Shown: positions 22,316 through 33,434 of the stretch, one piece after another | Position numbering within the stretch: position 1 is the stretch's first letter | Layout: each line of letters starts with the position of its first letter | The notes under the pieces: generated by a model | Databases searched by the model: none | What the model was told of the DNA's origin: nothing | Seen by the model: the letters and a program-made list of their open reading frames with translations, nothing else | Made by a program: the position numbers and the translations under genes | Assembly: GCF_963583255.1 (NCBI RefSeq) | Contig: NC_084815.1 | Span: 18,884,807-18,948,806, forward strand | DNA length: 64,000 nt | Source of the DNA: Pyrus communis | Lineage: Eukaryota; Streptophyta; Magnoliopsida; Rosales; Rosaceae | Direction: 5' to 3'

Positions 22316-23733
22316 CAGGTTAGGTCCGATGCAAACATTAAAACATGGGAAGACAAATGGATTCCCTTGCCGACATCATTTCGTATTTTCTCCCTTAAAC
22401 CCCCTTACTGCAGTCTCTCCCTGGTTAGCGACCTCATTGACAATGATAGGAAATGTTGGAGATCTCCCATCATCATGAGCTTATTCTCGGACCTGGAAGT
22501 AGACATTATCCTTGTTATCCAGATTAACCATCGTATTCCTAAGGATAGACTTATGTGGCCCTTCGACAATAAGGGTCTCTTCTCGATGAAAAATGTTTAT
22601 CATGTGGCATTTAACCTTGTCTTGAGTTCTTCGAGTAGAGCTTCTGTTTATGATCCATCTGACGCATTTGCCACTATTTGAAAGAGGATTTGGGCTGCTA
22701 AGGTCCCACCTAAAGTACGCATGATGGCTTGGAGGCTCTGTAAGGATATCGTCCTGTCTAGGATAAACCTTACTAACCGTTATATTACAACCGATATCTT
22801 GTGTTTGCTCTGTGGTGCAGACAGGAATCGAGGGGTCCTATTTTTCGCAACTGCCCTTATGTTGCCTGTGTGTGGATTTTTCCTCTATTGGAAGTCTGCC
22901 CCGCGGGCCACCATTTCTCTCGGTTCGTGATTGGGTGGCATCCTTTCTTCCCACTCTTGACAAGCATAAATTCGACTTGATTTTGATGCTCTCATGGGCT
23001 ATCTGGAATTCTCGGAATGCCATACTTTGGTCAGGCAGTGCGTTCCCCTCAATGCTTTTGTTCCCTACACTATCTCAAAGTGGTATAATTTCTTGCTTGT
23101 CTCAAGCGTTCCGTCTGTTGGGATTCAATTAACGCTTTCATCTCCGGCAAAGTGGTCCAAGCCTGGGGTGGGGTTCTTTAAGCTTAATGAGGATGAGGCC
23201 TGGGACGCGAATCGTCTTATGGGTGGAGTTGGTGCAGTTCTTCGCAACTCGAATGGTAAGTTTGTGATGGAACTTCAAGGGGTTTTTATAATGTAAGAGA
23301 GGGTCATATTCCTTCTCCTCTTTTCGTTAAGGCTCTAGCAATAAGAGAGGATCTAGCTTTGGTGTCTTCAAGGGATCTTCATAGTGTTCTAGCTAAGAGT
23401 GATTTGCTCCAGATCTCCCAAGTTCTTCGTTCTTCCTCGATGGACCTATCCTCAATTGGCCTCATCGTTGAAGACTCTAGAGCGAGGATTACTGGAGTTT
23501 GTTTTACCCATATCAAACGTCAAGCTAACGAGGCTGCACACCGTTTTGCTCATTTCAATCTTTCCTCTACCTTCCCCTGTTTGTGGTTTAAATAACCACT
23601 GAACTTGGTTGTAGATGTTTTGTTGGAAAACATGTCTTTGAAGCAGTAATTTCTCTTTCTTTCTATTTATTTCCCTATCAATGAAATCTATCACCTTGTT
23701 TTAAATTAAATTAAATTATAAAAAAAAAAAAAA
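22316..23733 (+). pseudogene. LINE (non-LTR retrotransposon) 3' end: zf-RVT and RNase H-like, broken
   Basis: Frames on the plus strand give NIKTWEDKWIP, VPPKVRMMAWRLCKD and CLLCGAD (reverse-transcriptase zinc-binding region), then WSKPGVGFFKLNEDEAWD, GGVGAVLRNSNGKFV, ALAIREDLALVSSRD and IKRQANEAAHRFAHF (RNase H-like RVT_3). There is an in-frame TGA at 22679-22681 and frame changes near 22850, 22990 and 23300. The copy is 5'-truncated and ends in a 14-bp poly-A at 23720-23733 after AATGAAATCTATCACC, as expected for LINE insertion. No clear target duplication was found. Confidence 0.8.
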
Positions 23734-24884
23734 CCATGATAAAATCAGGTAGAGTCAACCCAGATATACATTACTCGAATCCACTCCTCAACTCATCTCA
23801 ATCTAAAGACACGTTTGAGACGACATCTAAAACGATTAAAAATACATTTTGACAACTACAAGCTATTAATTACGTTTGACATAAGAAATTTGAAAGTGTT
23901 TTGGGTCACATAGGCGGATTTTGGATAAGTTTGTTTCTTCAAGAAACACTTCCAAGTGCTTTTCCCATGAAGATTTATAGTTTTAATGAAAATTTTGACA
24001 TTTCCACTTCTAGCAAAGTGCTTCCTTAAAAAGTCAGTTGCACTTGCAGTTCTGGTGAAAAAACTTACACAAAATTGCTGCACTTCCAGTTTGGTGCAGA
24101 TTTTGGAGGGAGATTTTTGCTTCAACTTGAAGTAATGTGAGTATAATGATGTTGCTTTCACTATGATCTCTTCCTCTAACACCCTGCTAACCTCATGCAT
24201 TATTATAGCAGGCGGTTGGAGGACGAGATCAGATGAAGGTACCTAAGATCGAACTTGATTAGACTATTATACTGCACCAAAATACGATCAAGTTATATGG
24301 TTCCCTCGGTTCAAAATTGGTCTAAATCAGTTAGAACTTGTAAATAAAAGATAAATGTAACTCGAAAGGTTTACATATCAATTGCGTGCAAAAACGGGTG
24401 AAGGTGAATATAAGTTGTAATTTATGCATCTCATTTCGTAACAAGAAGATAGGCAAGGCCTTTCAGATACTCTACAATTTTAGATCTTCCAAGCTTTGAA
24501 ATTCCATATACTCTTGTCAACAAAACTGATTGGAACCTGGGACAAGATGCAAAAAGTCTTACGATCAGACAATAATGCAGTTATTTAAACCCAAAATGAA
24601 GAGAATGGTGAGACTGATTATTTTAGAATCCTAAATACACCAATTACTCTGTACTTTAGAAGGGGATTTACATTTGTTGCATTTCTCATATAGAATGCAG
24701 TCAAAATTTCACAATTTCACAAGCCCTATTCCGTTTGTTATTAAAAGATAGAAACATAGGATGGAAGGGTGTATGTACCAATCAAGATAGAAACAAAAAC
24801 AAGGCATGGGCACCAATATATAAGAAAATTGATACTTTCGATGATGTCAACAAAAGCAAAAGTCACAGATGCAAAACTTGTTTC
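23734..24884. other. Intergenic, nothing recognised
   Basis: Sequence between the LINE tail and the composite retrotransposon. Around 23920-24060 are CAAGTGCTT/AAGTGCTTCC words like those in local hairpin MITEs, but boundaries are unclear. The host sequence resumes at 40137 after the 15.2-kb insertion. Confidence 0.4.
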
Positions 24885-24889
24885 ATGAT

Positions 24890-25468
24890 TGTGGATGCAA
24901 ATTTCTGCCTTCTTTTACTTGGACGAAAATGCACTTGCAAAACAATTAATACCTTAGGTCAAGGCCAAGAGCCTCATGCGCCCAAGATGAATGGGCGGGG
25001 GGCTTTGGCTGAAGAACTTCTGATGCCAAAGTTAGAGTTTGAGGGAGAAGTGTTTATAGAAATTTGGAAAATTTTGCAAGAGAGTTGGAATAAGGTTTTT
25101 GGAGAAATGAGGTGGTATTTATAGGGGTGTGGCCGGCCCCTTTTGGAGAGATGGGAACCGGCGACATATGGTTGTTTTTGGGTGTAATTGCAAGATATTA
25201 TGCCAAAATAATATCTTGCAATCAATTAATTAATTAGGAAATTAATCAATTAATTTAAGTAATTAATTGTATTTTGAATGAATAATTGAAGGTTACCTTG
25301 TGGGGAAGATTTGATGAGGATGGATGAAATAGGTTTTGAATAAATACCTATTTGGATCACTTTTGACCTTGATTGTGCCATGATTGTCCACTACTTGCCT
25401 GTATTATTTTTGGTGTGCCTCGAGGGTAATATTATCCCTTTTCACCCAAAAGTACAGTTGTCGCCTCA
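24890..25468 (-). mobile_element. Outer Tat-like element, 3' LTR (LTR A), end-truncated
   Basis: Starts TGTGGATGCAAATTTC directly after the target duplication ATGAT (24885-24889). It pairs with LTR D at 39500-40131: both have AGAGAGTTGGAAT, the GGTATTTATAGGGGTGTGGCCGG-like promoter segment and TTGCAAGATATTATG, which the inner pair lacks. About 45 bp of its inner end is deleted; after TCGCCTCA it jumps straight into interior sequence (CTCGCAGGAAAGG). Confidence 0.88.
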
Positions 25469-26055
25469 CTCGCAGGAAAGGGCAGCAGGTGTAGAGATCT
25501 CCAGCTTTGATGCAGATTCTCACTTGGACTTGGAATTAGATTCTTCTAAGAAAGGGAAATAAATCGCCTCTAAAGCCTATTTAAGCCTACCTTAAGTAAG
25601 GGATTAAGTTGAGGGCAATTATTTGTCCTTACATAAAAAAAAAGAGAAAACTAGAGAATATTTGTTCCCCCTCTCCTATCACTCTTCTTTGCTTGCCCGT
25701 GCAAATAACCATCTTCAGTCGATTTCTTTGTCTTCTCTGCGCCGTACCAATGTAAGAAAAACTTAATTCTCATTGTCTTCTTCTTGGGTGGTGCTGCCGC
25801 GGGGCAGCTGTCGGGGTGGTGCGACACGTCAGCTAGCAAGGGCTAGGAGTCGGCTTGGCATGGACCAATAAGGCGGTATGGCAGAGGCCATTGCTTGTGC
25901 TACTCGGCTTAACTGAAGCCAAGGACTGGCTTGGCGTGGACCGAGGAAGTGGCATGGCATGGCCACAGTTTGGGCAACTTGCCAAAAATGAAGAAATTGC
26001 TTGAGTTTGATTTCTAAGCTACCGTAGATGGAGAAGTCAAGGATAGAGCTGCCAA
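25469..26055 (-). mobile_element. Outer element, 3' interior (non-coding)
   Basis: Parallels the segment just inside the inner element's LTR B (27735-28200): both carry AACTAGAGAATATTTGTTCC, CTTGCTCGTGC-like and GGCAGC(T/C)(G/A)TCGGGG words. It ends at GCCAA (26051-26055), the left target duplication of the inner element, and resumes at 36588. Confidence 0.8.
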
Positions 26056-26158
26056 TATGGATGCAAATTTCCGCCTTCTTTCTCCTCGATAAAATTGCAG
26101 CTACAAAACAATTAACACCTTAGGTCAAGGCCAAGAGTCTTAAGCGTCCACAATGAAT
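26056..26158 (-). mobile_element. Inner element 3' LTR (LTR B), left piece
   Basis: Begins TATGGATGCAAATTTCCGCC (TG to TA change in the terminal dinucleotide region) and runs to CACAATGAAT, where chloroplast DNA interrupts it. Preceded by GCCAA, which matches ACCAA after LTR C at four of five bases. Confidence 0.85.
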
Positions 26159-26176
26159 TTTTTTTTTGGGGGGGAA

Positions 26177-26426
26177 TGGAAAAACTCCACGAAAGAAAAA
26201 TTAATGATTCATATAAATCACTTAATGGTAAATGCCTCAAATACATCCAACGAGTAACTAATAATCCTGTTATGCAGAAAAAAGTAGCTATCATCCCCTT
26301 TTCTGACGAATCATCTAGTCCTACGATTTCATCGACTAATAAAATTATCAAATGAATTGTAATTACAATTGAAACGATCGAAAAGGATATATGAGTTAAT
26401 ATATGCTCTAAAGTTGAAAATATCAT
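26177..26426 (-). pseudogene. ccsA: Plastid-derived ccsA fragment
   Basis: In plastids CcsA attaches haem to c-type cytochromes. Here only the first 83 or so residues remain, read on the minus strand from ATG 26426: [40 protein letters not shown] and [17 protein letters not shown], after which homology stops at the insert edge near 26177. Substitutions (for example WMYLRHLPL) show decay. Not functional in the nucleus. Confidence 0.92.
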
Positions 26427-26520
26427 AAAAATTATTAAATTAATAAGGGCGTCCCTCAATTATAGGAATTGAAATCGGGAATTGAATTCATTATAGGACT
26501 TACTCTTTTAGAAGATGCCA

Positions 26521-26600
26521 TGCCGCCACTCGGACTCGAACCGAGATGCTCTAGCACTGCTTCCTAAGAGCAGCGTGTCTACCGATTTCACCATAGCGGC
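26521..26600 (-). tRNA. trnL-UAG: Plastid-type tRNA-Leu (UAG) within the NUPT
   Basis: The reverse strand reads GCCGCTATGGTGAAATCGGT at the 5' end and finishes TTCGAGTCCGAGTGGCGGCA-like, with anticodon TAG in CTCTTAGGAAG. The acceptor stem (GCCGCTA / TGGCGGC) pairs, and a long variable arm is present as in class II tRNAs. I recall one change from the usual plastid sequence (ATTGG to ATCGG in the D region). It is an insertion passenger; nuclear expression is not implied. Confidence 0.93.
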
Positions 26601-27236
26601 TTATTCGAAATCATAATAACCTATTTTTATTCAATCGTCGAGCTTGAAGGAGTTAATTCAATCCAATATTTTTTTTTAGGAAACCATTCAAATTGATGAA
26701 TAAAAACTTGTTTAAAAATTAGGGATTAAAACGTTTTCGTTAACGTTAATAATATTGATTTTTCTTATTATTATCTTTTTATTTAGTTATTTAGTATTTT
26801 AGGATGTCAATTTTATTTAACTGAACTAACAATGTATTTTTTCGTAGGCTATTACTTTATGCTCTCCTAAAACTAAAATGTAACAGTTGTAACTAGATAA
26901 TTTTTACTTCAATCCCTGGATATAAGTAAAAAAAATGTTCTGCCTCGTTTGCATTTTTTAATGATTAATTTCTTTTATCATTTATTTTATTAATCTAAAA
27001 TAAATTTTATTAATCTAAAATAAAAAATTCATTTTATCGATTAATAAAAAAATAGAATTTTTATATAACACAATTTCAGCGATACACTCAAAAGATTTAT
27101 GTAAATATTTGCATAGTTAGGTTGCGTTAGGATTTTTTGTTGTGTAGAGAATTTGCGTTAAGATTTAGCAAACCCATTAAGTTAGGTATTTGGGATGGTC
27201 GTATCAATCATATAAAAAAATTTCTATACGAAATTT

Positions 27237-27717
27237 GCGTTGGCTGAAGAACCTCTAATGCCAACGTTAAAATTTTGAGGGAAAAGTGTTTGGAGAATTT
27301 AGAGAATTTTGCATGGGTGTTGCACTTAGATTTTTGGAGAAAATGGGGTGGTATTTATAAGGGTGTGGCCGGCCTCTTTGGGAAAGATGGGAATCGGCCA
27401 CTTTAATGGTTTTTTGGGTGTTAATCACCATCAATTAGCTAATTAATGAATTAATTGAGTAATAAATCAATTAATTAGCTAATCAATATAATTGAAAGAA
27501 AAAATTTTGGAGTTACCTTGTGCGGAAGCTTTGATGAAGGTTGATGAAATAGGTTTTGAATTAATACCTATTTTGATCACTCTTGACCTTAATTGAGGGA
27601 TGAATGTCTGTTGCTTGTGTGTAGAAATCTCGGTGTGCCTTTAGGGTAATCTTGTCTTGTTAACCCAAGAGTCCATGTGTCGCCTCCATATTTTTCTTGA
27701 TTATTTTTGGCTCCACA
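27237..27717 (-). mobile_element. Inner element 3' LTR (LTR B), right piece, with PPT
   Basis: Continues the LTR from TGGCTGAAGAACCTC and ends GGCTCCACA at 27717. On the coding strand the adjoining GTGTGGGGGCATT (27718-27730) is the polypurine tract, confirming a minus-strand 3' LTR. A promoter-like GGTATTTATAAGGG lies near 27350. It shares CATGGGTGTTG and GGGTGTTAATCACCAT with LTR C. Confidence 0.88.
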
Positions 27718-28479
27718 AATGCCCCCACACTTGTTAGGCTGCTCGTAGGAAAATGCAGAAGATGTAGAGTCTTCTTGCTTTAGGAAACATATGATTGTTT
27801 CCTATTTTGATGTAGATTCCATTTTTAATTGGAAATTAGATCATTCTAGGAAATGGAAATAAGTCACTTCTAAAGTCTATTTAATTTAAGCTTACCTTAA
27901 GTAGATGATTAAATCAACTTTAGAGAGCAATTTATTTTACCCTATAAGAGAAAGAAAGTTAGAGAATATTTGTTCCCCCTCCCCTAGCAATCTTCTACAC
28001 TTGCTCGTGCAAAGGACCGTCTTTCATTGTTTTCTTTGTCTTTTTCACGCCACACTGAGGTAAGAAAAATTTAGTTTTCCTTATCTTCTTCTTGGATAGT
28101 GTTGTCGTTGGGCAGCCATCGGGGTGATGCAGCACGTCGGCTCGGCATGGGCCAAAAAGGTGTTGTGGCAGGGACCACTGCTTGGGCTGCTCGGCTTAGC
28201 TAGAGCAAAGCGTAGCTTGTGAAGCTGGGGCAGCGGATTGAGGCGCTGGAGCGCAATGCCAGGTAAGCTACATGGCTCATGTTCTTTGGGCTTTTAGACC
28301 TGATGCGGGCCAGGCCAGTGATTGAGAGAAATGTGGAGGTCACGGGCCTCATGGGCTGTTGAAATGCTGGGCATGCATGCCTTTTGCTTGCTGGTCTGAG
28401 AGAAAAAAATGAGGGAAAAACTAGTATGGGTTGAACTCCTCTACTGAGTACAGTGAATGGCATTGGCTACTTAGTCATC

Positions 28480-29810
28480 TTTGTCGAGAGAAAAGTAGGC
28501 TGCTTCCAAGAGAAAAGGTAAAAAGGATCAAGACGGATGCATTGGCTCGTCTGATCGCTGTTATGTAGCCTACTATGAATAAAGGTGGAAAGAAGAGATC
28601 TTCCTTGCCTGCTCAAAAGATGCCGATTGAGAAAAAACTAAAGACTTCCTCTGCTGCTCGTGAGGGTCCGCCTGCTGCCAAAAGGTATGTGATTAATATA
28701 ACTGCTTCCAATGGGAAGAAAAATGAGGCTACTGGATCTGAGCCTGTGGCGTCTGCCATGTCGAGAATGGCTAGGACGATTGCTGATAGGATTGCTCAAG
28801 AGTCCTGTCTTTCCCCCAATGCTGAAGTATATACCAAGACGTCCGTTAGGAGCTAAGTCCAGTTCATCTTTGGAGAGACTTGCTATTATGAAGAGCGATA
28901 AGGTGGACTCTGCTACTAAAGTGGCGCCAAGGCCCACTCCCCTTACTGTTGAGATTGGTTCACATGATGGGAAGGATGAGACTGCTCGCGTGGGCAGCTT
29001 TGAGAAATCCACTAAGCCTGCTTCTGGGGAGGATACTGAGATCTGGGCACTTTTTAAACCAGATCTGCTTGAAGACATGGATGTTTGTGCCAAGTTTGTC
29101 GATGGCGTTAGAGGGGTTGTTTGCATAAGTTCCTTTGTGAAGCATGCAACTAAGTATAAGAAGACTGCCTTGTTGTGATGCAAAAGATGGTTATTCTGGT
29201 AGCCGAGTCTATGCTCCTTGACTAAAAGGATACCAAGGCTACCAAGGAGGCGGTAAAGGTTGTGGTAGCCAAAGATTATTCTTCTCAGATTCAAGATCTT
29301 GAGCGTGCCGTTTCTGAGCTTCATTCCGCTGCTTATGCAAAAGATGAAGAGTTGATTACTGCTTATAACCAAGTGATCCACTTCAAAAAGGTCGTTGATA
29401 GGCTTGAACCCTAAGCATTGGAACTCCAAGGTACGTTGAAGATCAACGAAAGTTTGAAGAACTAAGTGGATGAGCTGTAGTGCATTCATGTTGGTCTGCT
29501 CGAGGAGGACGATCAGCTGAAGAGTGAAAAGGCTAGGCTCGAGGCTTCGCTTGTTCAGAGTTATGTCGATTTTTACAAGTTGGGTTATGTAGATCATCTC
29601 TTTGGTAGGCCGTCTGACTTTGAGTTTGCTGGGAAAGACTTCGAAACCTTCTCTATTTCTTTGGAAGACTTGCTTGCCTTTACTTTTGAGGTTTCCATTA
29701 GTGAAGTAGTTGAAGAAGTTGGTGCCCAAGTTGGGGTAGTCGAGGATGAAACACTAGATGGTGTCGTTGCTGCTGAAGGTGTGGTGACCGAGCAGTCGTG
29801 GAGCGTCTGA
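28480..29810 (+). pseudogene. Antisense extra ORF (aORF) of the inner element, broken
   Basis: Lies between pol and the 3' LTR on the strand opposite to gag-pol. Plus-strand pieces: a basic N-part near 28575 (MNKGGKKRSSLPAQK), a middle with VNITASNGKKNEATGSEPV-like text, a coiled-coil-like stretch around 29240-29470 (SQIQDLERAVSELHSAAYAK, KSEKARLEASLVQSY), and a C-part GYVDHLFGRPSDFEFAGKDF ending with an acidic Val/Glu-rich tail and TGA at 29808. Stops at about 29176 and 29413 and a frameshift near 28850 break it. Antisense ORFs at this position are known in Tat-lineage elements; the function is unknown. The long minus-strand frame over the same bases is its shadow. Confidence 0.75.
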
Positions 29811-30995
29811 GTTGCTGAAGACTAGCTTTCTATGTAGTCTTTAGGATTTTCTTTGTTTTCCTTTTTACTTTTGCTTTGCTTGAACTCATTCGGTCTTTGC
29901 TAGTTGTTTATCAATTTTGCTAGAAAATTTAATAAACTTGCTTCATTCACTTTTCTCTCTCTTCGCTCATTTTGTTCATGCCCTAAACTTTAGACTTTAT
30001 AGACCAGTGGTAGCCGTGTTACTTTTCTATAAGCAGACAGACCGTTTAGCCCATACAGCCGTATGTGTTGGTGTAGAACTTTGTAAAGTTGTTAGCCATA
30101 TGGTCAGTAGCCGGACTTCTTACTTACAGAAGTAGACAAGTCTGCATGACCACTAAATTGTTAACCTTGGCTTTCTCCAATTCCGTAGGTTGCGTAACAA
30201 GTATCACAACAGTTTAGGACTTGGTGTAGGTTGTTCCGCACTTGGCAGAGGTGAAGTTTATCAACTACGTAGCATGTCGACAGTGGATAAAGCTTCATAT
30301 ACACACTCTAGCTTGTTTAACCTTTCACAAGAATGTGTGGTTGTATAAGTCTAGCACGACTTTATTGCTCAAAAGGTAAGTTGTAGGCAGTCTTCCGAAA
30401 ATTGTAAGCTACCTTAATGCACTCGGTAGCAGCTTTAGGGTTCCAAGGCAGCCATTTATAGGGCGTACTACGTAATGTGCCTATTTTGTTTCTGAGGCTT
30501 GGTTCCCCACAGATTAAGCCAAGAGACCAAAAATCCTTCAGTTAGCTAAGCCTTGAAAAAGACCATTGTGGCTACTTCTAGGAATCCCGACGCAAGTCAT
30601 CGTGCACTTAGTTATACCAGGGCAACCAGGCTCATCCACGTCTGGATATTCGGAGTGTAAGTTCATCTTCCCTCCTTAGAGAACAGATCCATATGGGTGT
30701 CAATTACCCTATATCACTAGAGAGTATGGTTGGTTTCTCCCGGGGAGGGGGCAATTCCTGCGATAAGCCCCTAAGAAAGGCGCGGTTTTCTTTTGAAGTG
30801 CATAAGTGATCAGTTGTTATAAGTATGCAACTGAGCCAAGTTGTAGATTACTTCTGAATTCCTAATTAAAAAACGAGTAAAACGAACGAGAACTTAGTTG
30901 TAAGGTAGGAACTGCATAACAACTGGATAGTGCTCACCTTGCGAGATAGTGCCCGCCAAACTACTTGAGTTTTCGGGATTTGATATGGTAGAAGG
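29811..30995 (-). mobile_element. Inner element, non-coding between aORF and pol
   Basis: No ORF. Near 30690-30740 it has a single copy of the CCATATGGGTGTC...CACTAGAGAG word that is amplified as a minisatellite in the outer element at 36712-37272, which links that satellite to this part of the element. Confidence 0.7.
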
Positions 30996-33155
30996 TCACA
31001 CATGGTACTTCTTCATATTGTAGGCCTTCCACTGCTTTTTGATCTCTTTGTCGTTCATGGTGGCAAGGGTGTAACTACCATTGCCACCTATTTTGCTGAT
31101 CTTGTACAGACCTTTCCATATGGGATCCATCTTTTTAGAGCCTTTTCTGTAGACAGTGATGAAAGCTTTTCTTAGGACTAAATATTTAGGTTGGAAATGC
31201 AGGATCTTGGCCTTTTTGTTCTAGCTGGAGATGAGCTGCTACTGGTAGGCAGCAATGCGAGTGATGGCCTGCTCACGTTTCTCCTCTACAAAATCTAAGT
31301 TTGTGACCATCTCCTTACTGTTATGCTCAATGCTTGGCAGTAGAGTGCTAATACTTGGAACGATGACATTTAGGAGGAATGATTGTTTCTAAACCAATTG
31401 CCAAAGAGAAATGAGTGTCACTGGTGGCTTGTCATTTGGTCGCATGATATGCCTATAGATATTCGGCGAGTTAGTCTGGCCACTTTCCCTTCTTGTCGGA
31501 TAAGGATGTTTTGAGGCAGTCGAGAATCGTCTTGTTCAGCCTGCCCATTGCCTTGAGAATATCTCGGTGTGGGCATGTGCTGCTTGATGCCATACTTTTG
31601 GACGAACTTCGCCAAATCTTTGGCTAAGAATTACAGGCTGTTGTCGATGATGATGGATTGGGGATGCCAAATCGAAAAGGCCTGAGTCGTGATTGTCATG
31701 GGCTCTGCTTCTACCTATTTGGTGAAGTAATTGGTTGTCACGATCATTATGCCTCTACCCCCAGTAGTAGCGACATTGGCCCTACCAAGTCAATTACCCA
31801 CTGCATGAATGACTAATGACTCATTTGTGGGTGTAGCTCGCTGGCAAGCAGTACTGGTACCGGCTTGTAACGTTGGTAGCGGTTGAACTTTTGCACTAAC
31901 TCCTTAGTGTATTAATGCATGGTAGGCCAGTAGTAACCTGCATTAAAAGCCCTATACGCTAAGGATCGACCTTCAGAGTGATTTCCATAAACGCCTTCGT
32001 GGATTGAGCTTAGAACCTTTAGGTCATTAGGAGATGCTAGGCATCGGAGATGTGGTCTAGTGTAAGATCTTCGGGCGAGAATGCCGTTCCACATATAGTA
32101 GCGTGCTGCCTTTATTTGGAGCTTTCTAGACTCCAACCTTTCCGTGGGGAGTGTGTCATTGACTAGGTAGTCTGTAATAGAACTTTGCCAGTATAGAGTT
32201 ATACTAATTTGTAACACTTCGATTCCTGACTTCGCCTCTATGCTTGGCTTGTCTAGATATTTCACCGGGATAAAGCGTTTGAGTTGGTGGTCAAGGGCGG
32301 AGCCTAGGTTGGCTAGTGTGTCCGTGTGGGTGTTGTTTGCCCACGAAACTTGAGTGAGGGTGTAATTCTAAAATGCCTCAAGTTGCTTGCGTACTTTCTT
32401 TAAGTATTGCGCTAGGAATTGGAATGAATTGCAAGCTTTTTCACCACCAAGTCTTTTGCCATTCGGTGTCTTACTAGCAGATATTTGTACTTTGCTTCGT
32501 TGTTAGATGCCTTGACTTAGAGTAATCACCTACTCAAGCATCGAACCGTCTGGGGTGACAAGGACCAAGCCTGCTTTGGAGCCTTTGTAGTTGGATGCGC
32601 CGTCGACGTGTAAATACCAGAAGTCTCCATCAGGTGAAGCAGGCGTGGCTAGGGAATGCTCTGCTGCCTCTGGAGCGTCTTTGGGTCACTCTGTTGTGTC
32701 GCTTAGCTTAGGTGTGAAGGCACGGTAAGGAGCCGTAGAGCTGGGGCCATGTTACATGTAGCAGAAGATGCTCAACTGCTGGTATCGGGCCACTTTAAAG
32801 CTAAATTATGAAGCAAGGGGCCGCTGGGCCATGTGACGCACAGCAAGAGGTGGTGATCAACTTGTCGGTACATGTTGCTCCTATGTAGAATCTTCTGGGA
32901 CGACGAGGACAAAACTTGCTTTCGAGTGTCCTTTTAGTGTTCGTCTGCCATTGGCGTGTCTTTTGAGCTGAGTTGTTGCATTCGTAAAAAACTTTGCACC
33001 ACCATTGTCTGCACCTTTATTGTCGCACGTCTGGATTAGGCAGAATAGTGTGTCATGAGGATGACTGCGTACGTCTAAAGGTATAACTTGAGCTTCCGGG
33101 TTACAACAACTGTCGCCAAAGTTAGCTTTTGAATTTCTAGTAGTTGGTTTCCGTA
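30996..33155 (-). pseudogene. Inner element pol remnant (RNase H and integrase)
   Basis: Minus-strand order: decayed RNase H region (about 32280-32800), the integrase zinc-binding part at 31912-32265 (SIHEGVYGNHSEGRSLAYRA, GYYWPTM), the integrase core tail at 31418-31615 (KYGIKQHMPTPRYSQGNGQA), and the C-terminal segment near 31000-31160 (KMDPIWKGLYKISKIGGNGS) ending at TGA 30996. Gene order with integrase after RNase H marks Ty3/gypsy. The catalytic reverse transcriptase motif is missing, so a large internal deletion joins gag to RNase H. Many stops. Confidence 0.82.
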
Positions 33156-33434
33156 TCAATGAGAGCTTTTAAACTGTGGAATACAGGTAATTGGGCCCCC
33201 AGCTCTTCTCGTATGAGGGTAGAGCTTATTGTCTGCTTTAGCTATCAAGTCGTTGCATTTGACTATCTTTGCCTTCTCTGCTTTGAATCTCTTCACATAG
33301 TTGCAAAGCGACTTCTTTAGGTTCTTCTTGACGTTGAACAAGTGGTAAGACTTTTCCTTGATCGAGCGATAGGATGAATATTCTTTGGTGAAACTAATGA
33401 AAATTCGTCGAAACTCCAGATGGATTGAGGTGGC

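Larger units (their letters stand above)
26159..27236. mobile_element. Nuclear chloroplast-DNA insert (NUPT), about 1.1 kb
   Basis: A block of plastid small-single-copy DNA: 5' part of ccsA, the ccsA-trnL spacer, trnL-UAG, and the trnL-rpl32 spacer, in the native plastid order. It splits LTR B: the left piece ends at about 26158 and the LTR resumes at TTGGCTGAAGAACCTC near 27237. The left junction has a T-run followed by a G-run (26158-26175), probably filler or a decayed homopolymer. Confidence 0.9.

Noticed and set aside
26521..26600. Functional nuclear tRNA gene
   Set aside because: It lies in a plastid-derived block with neighbouring ccsA and rpl32 spacer in plastid order; no nuclear context for expression.
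28638..29729. Longest minus-strand open frame (363 codons) in the window
   Set aside because: It is antisense to the plus-strand aORF, which has coiled-coil and basic/acidic segments; the minus reading is low in domain-like character and begins and ends without context.
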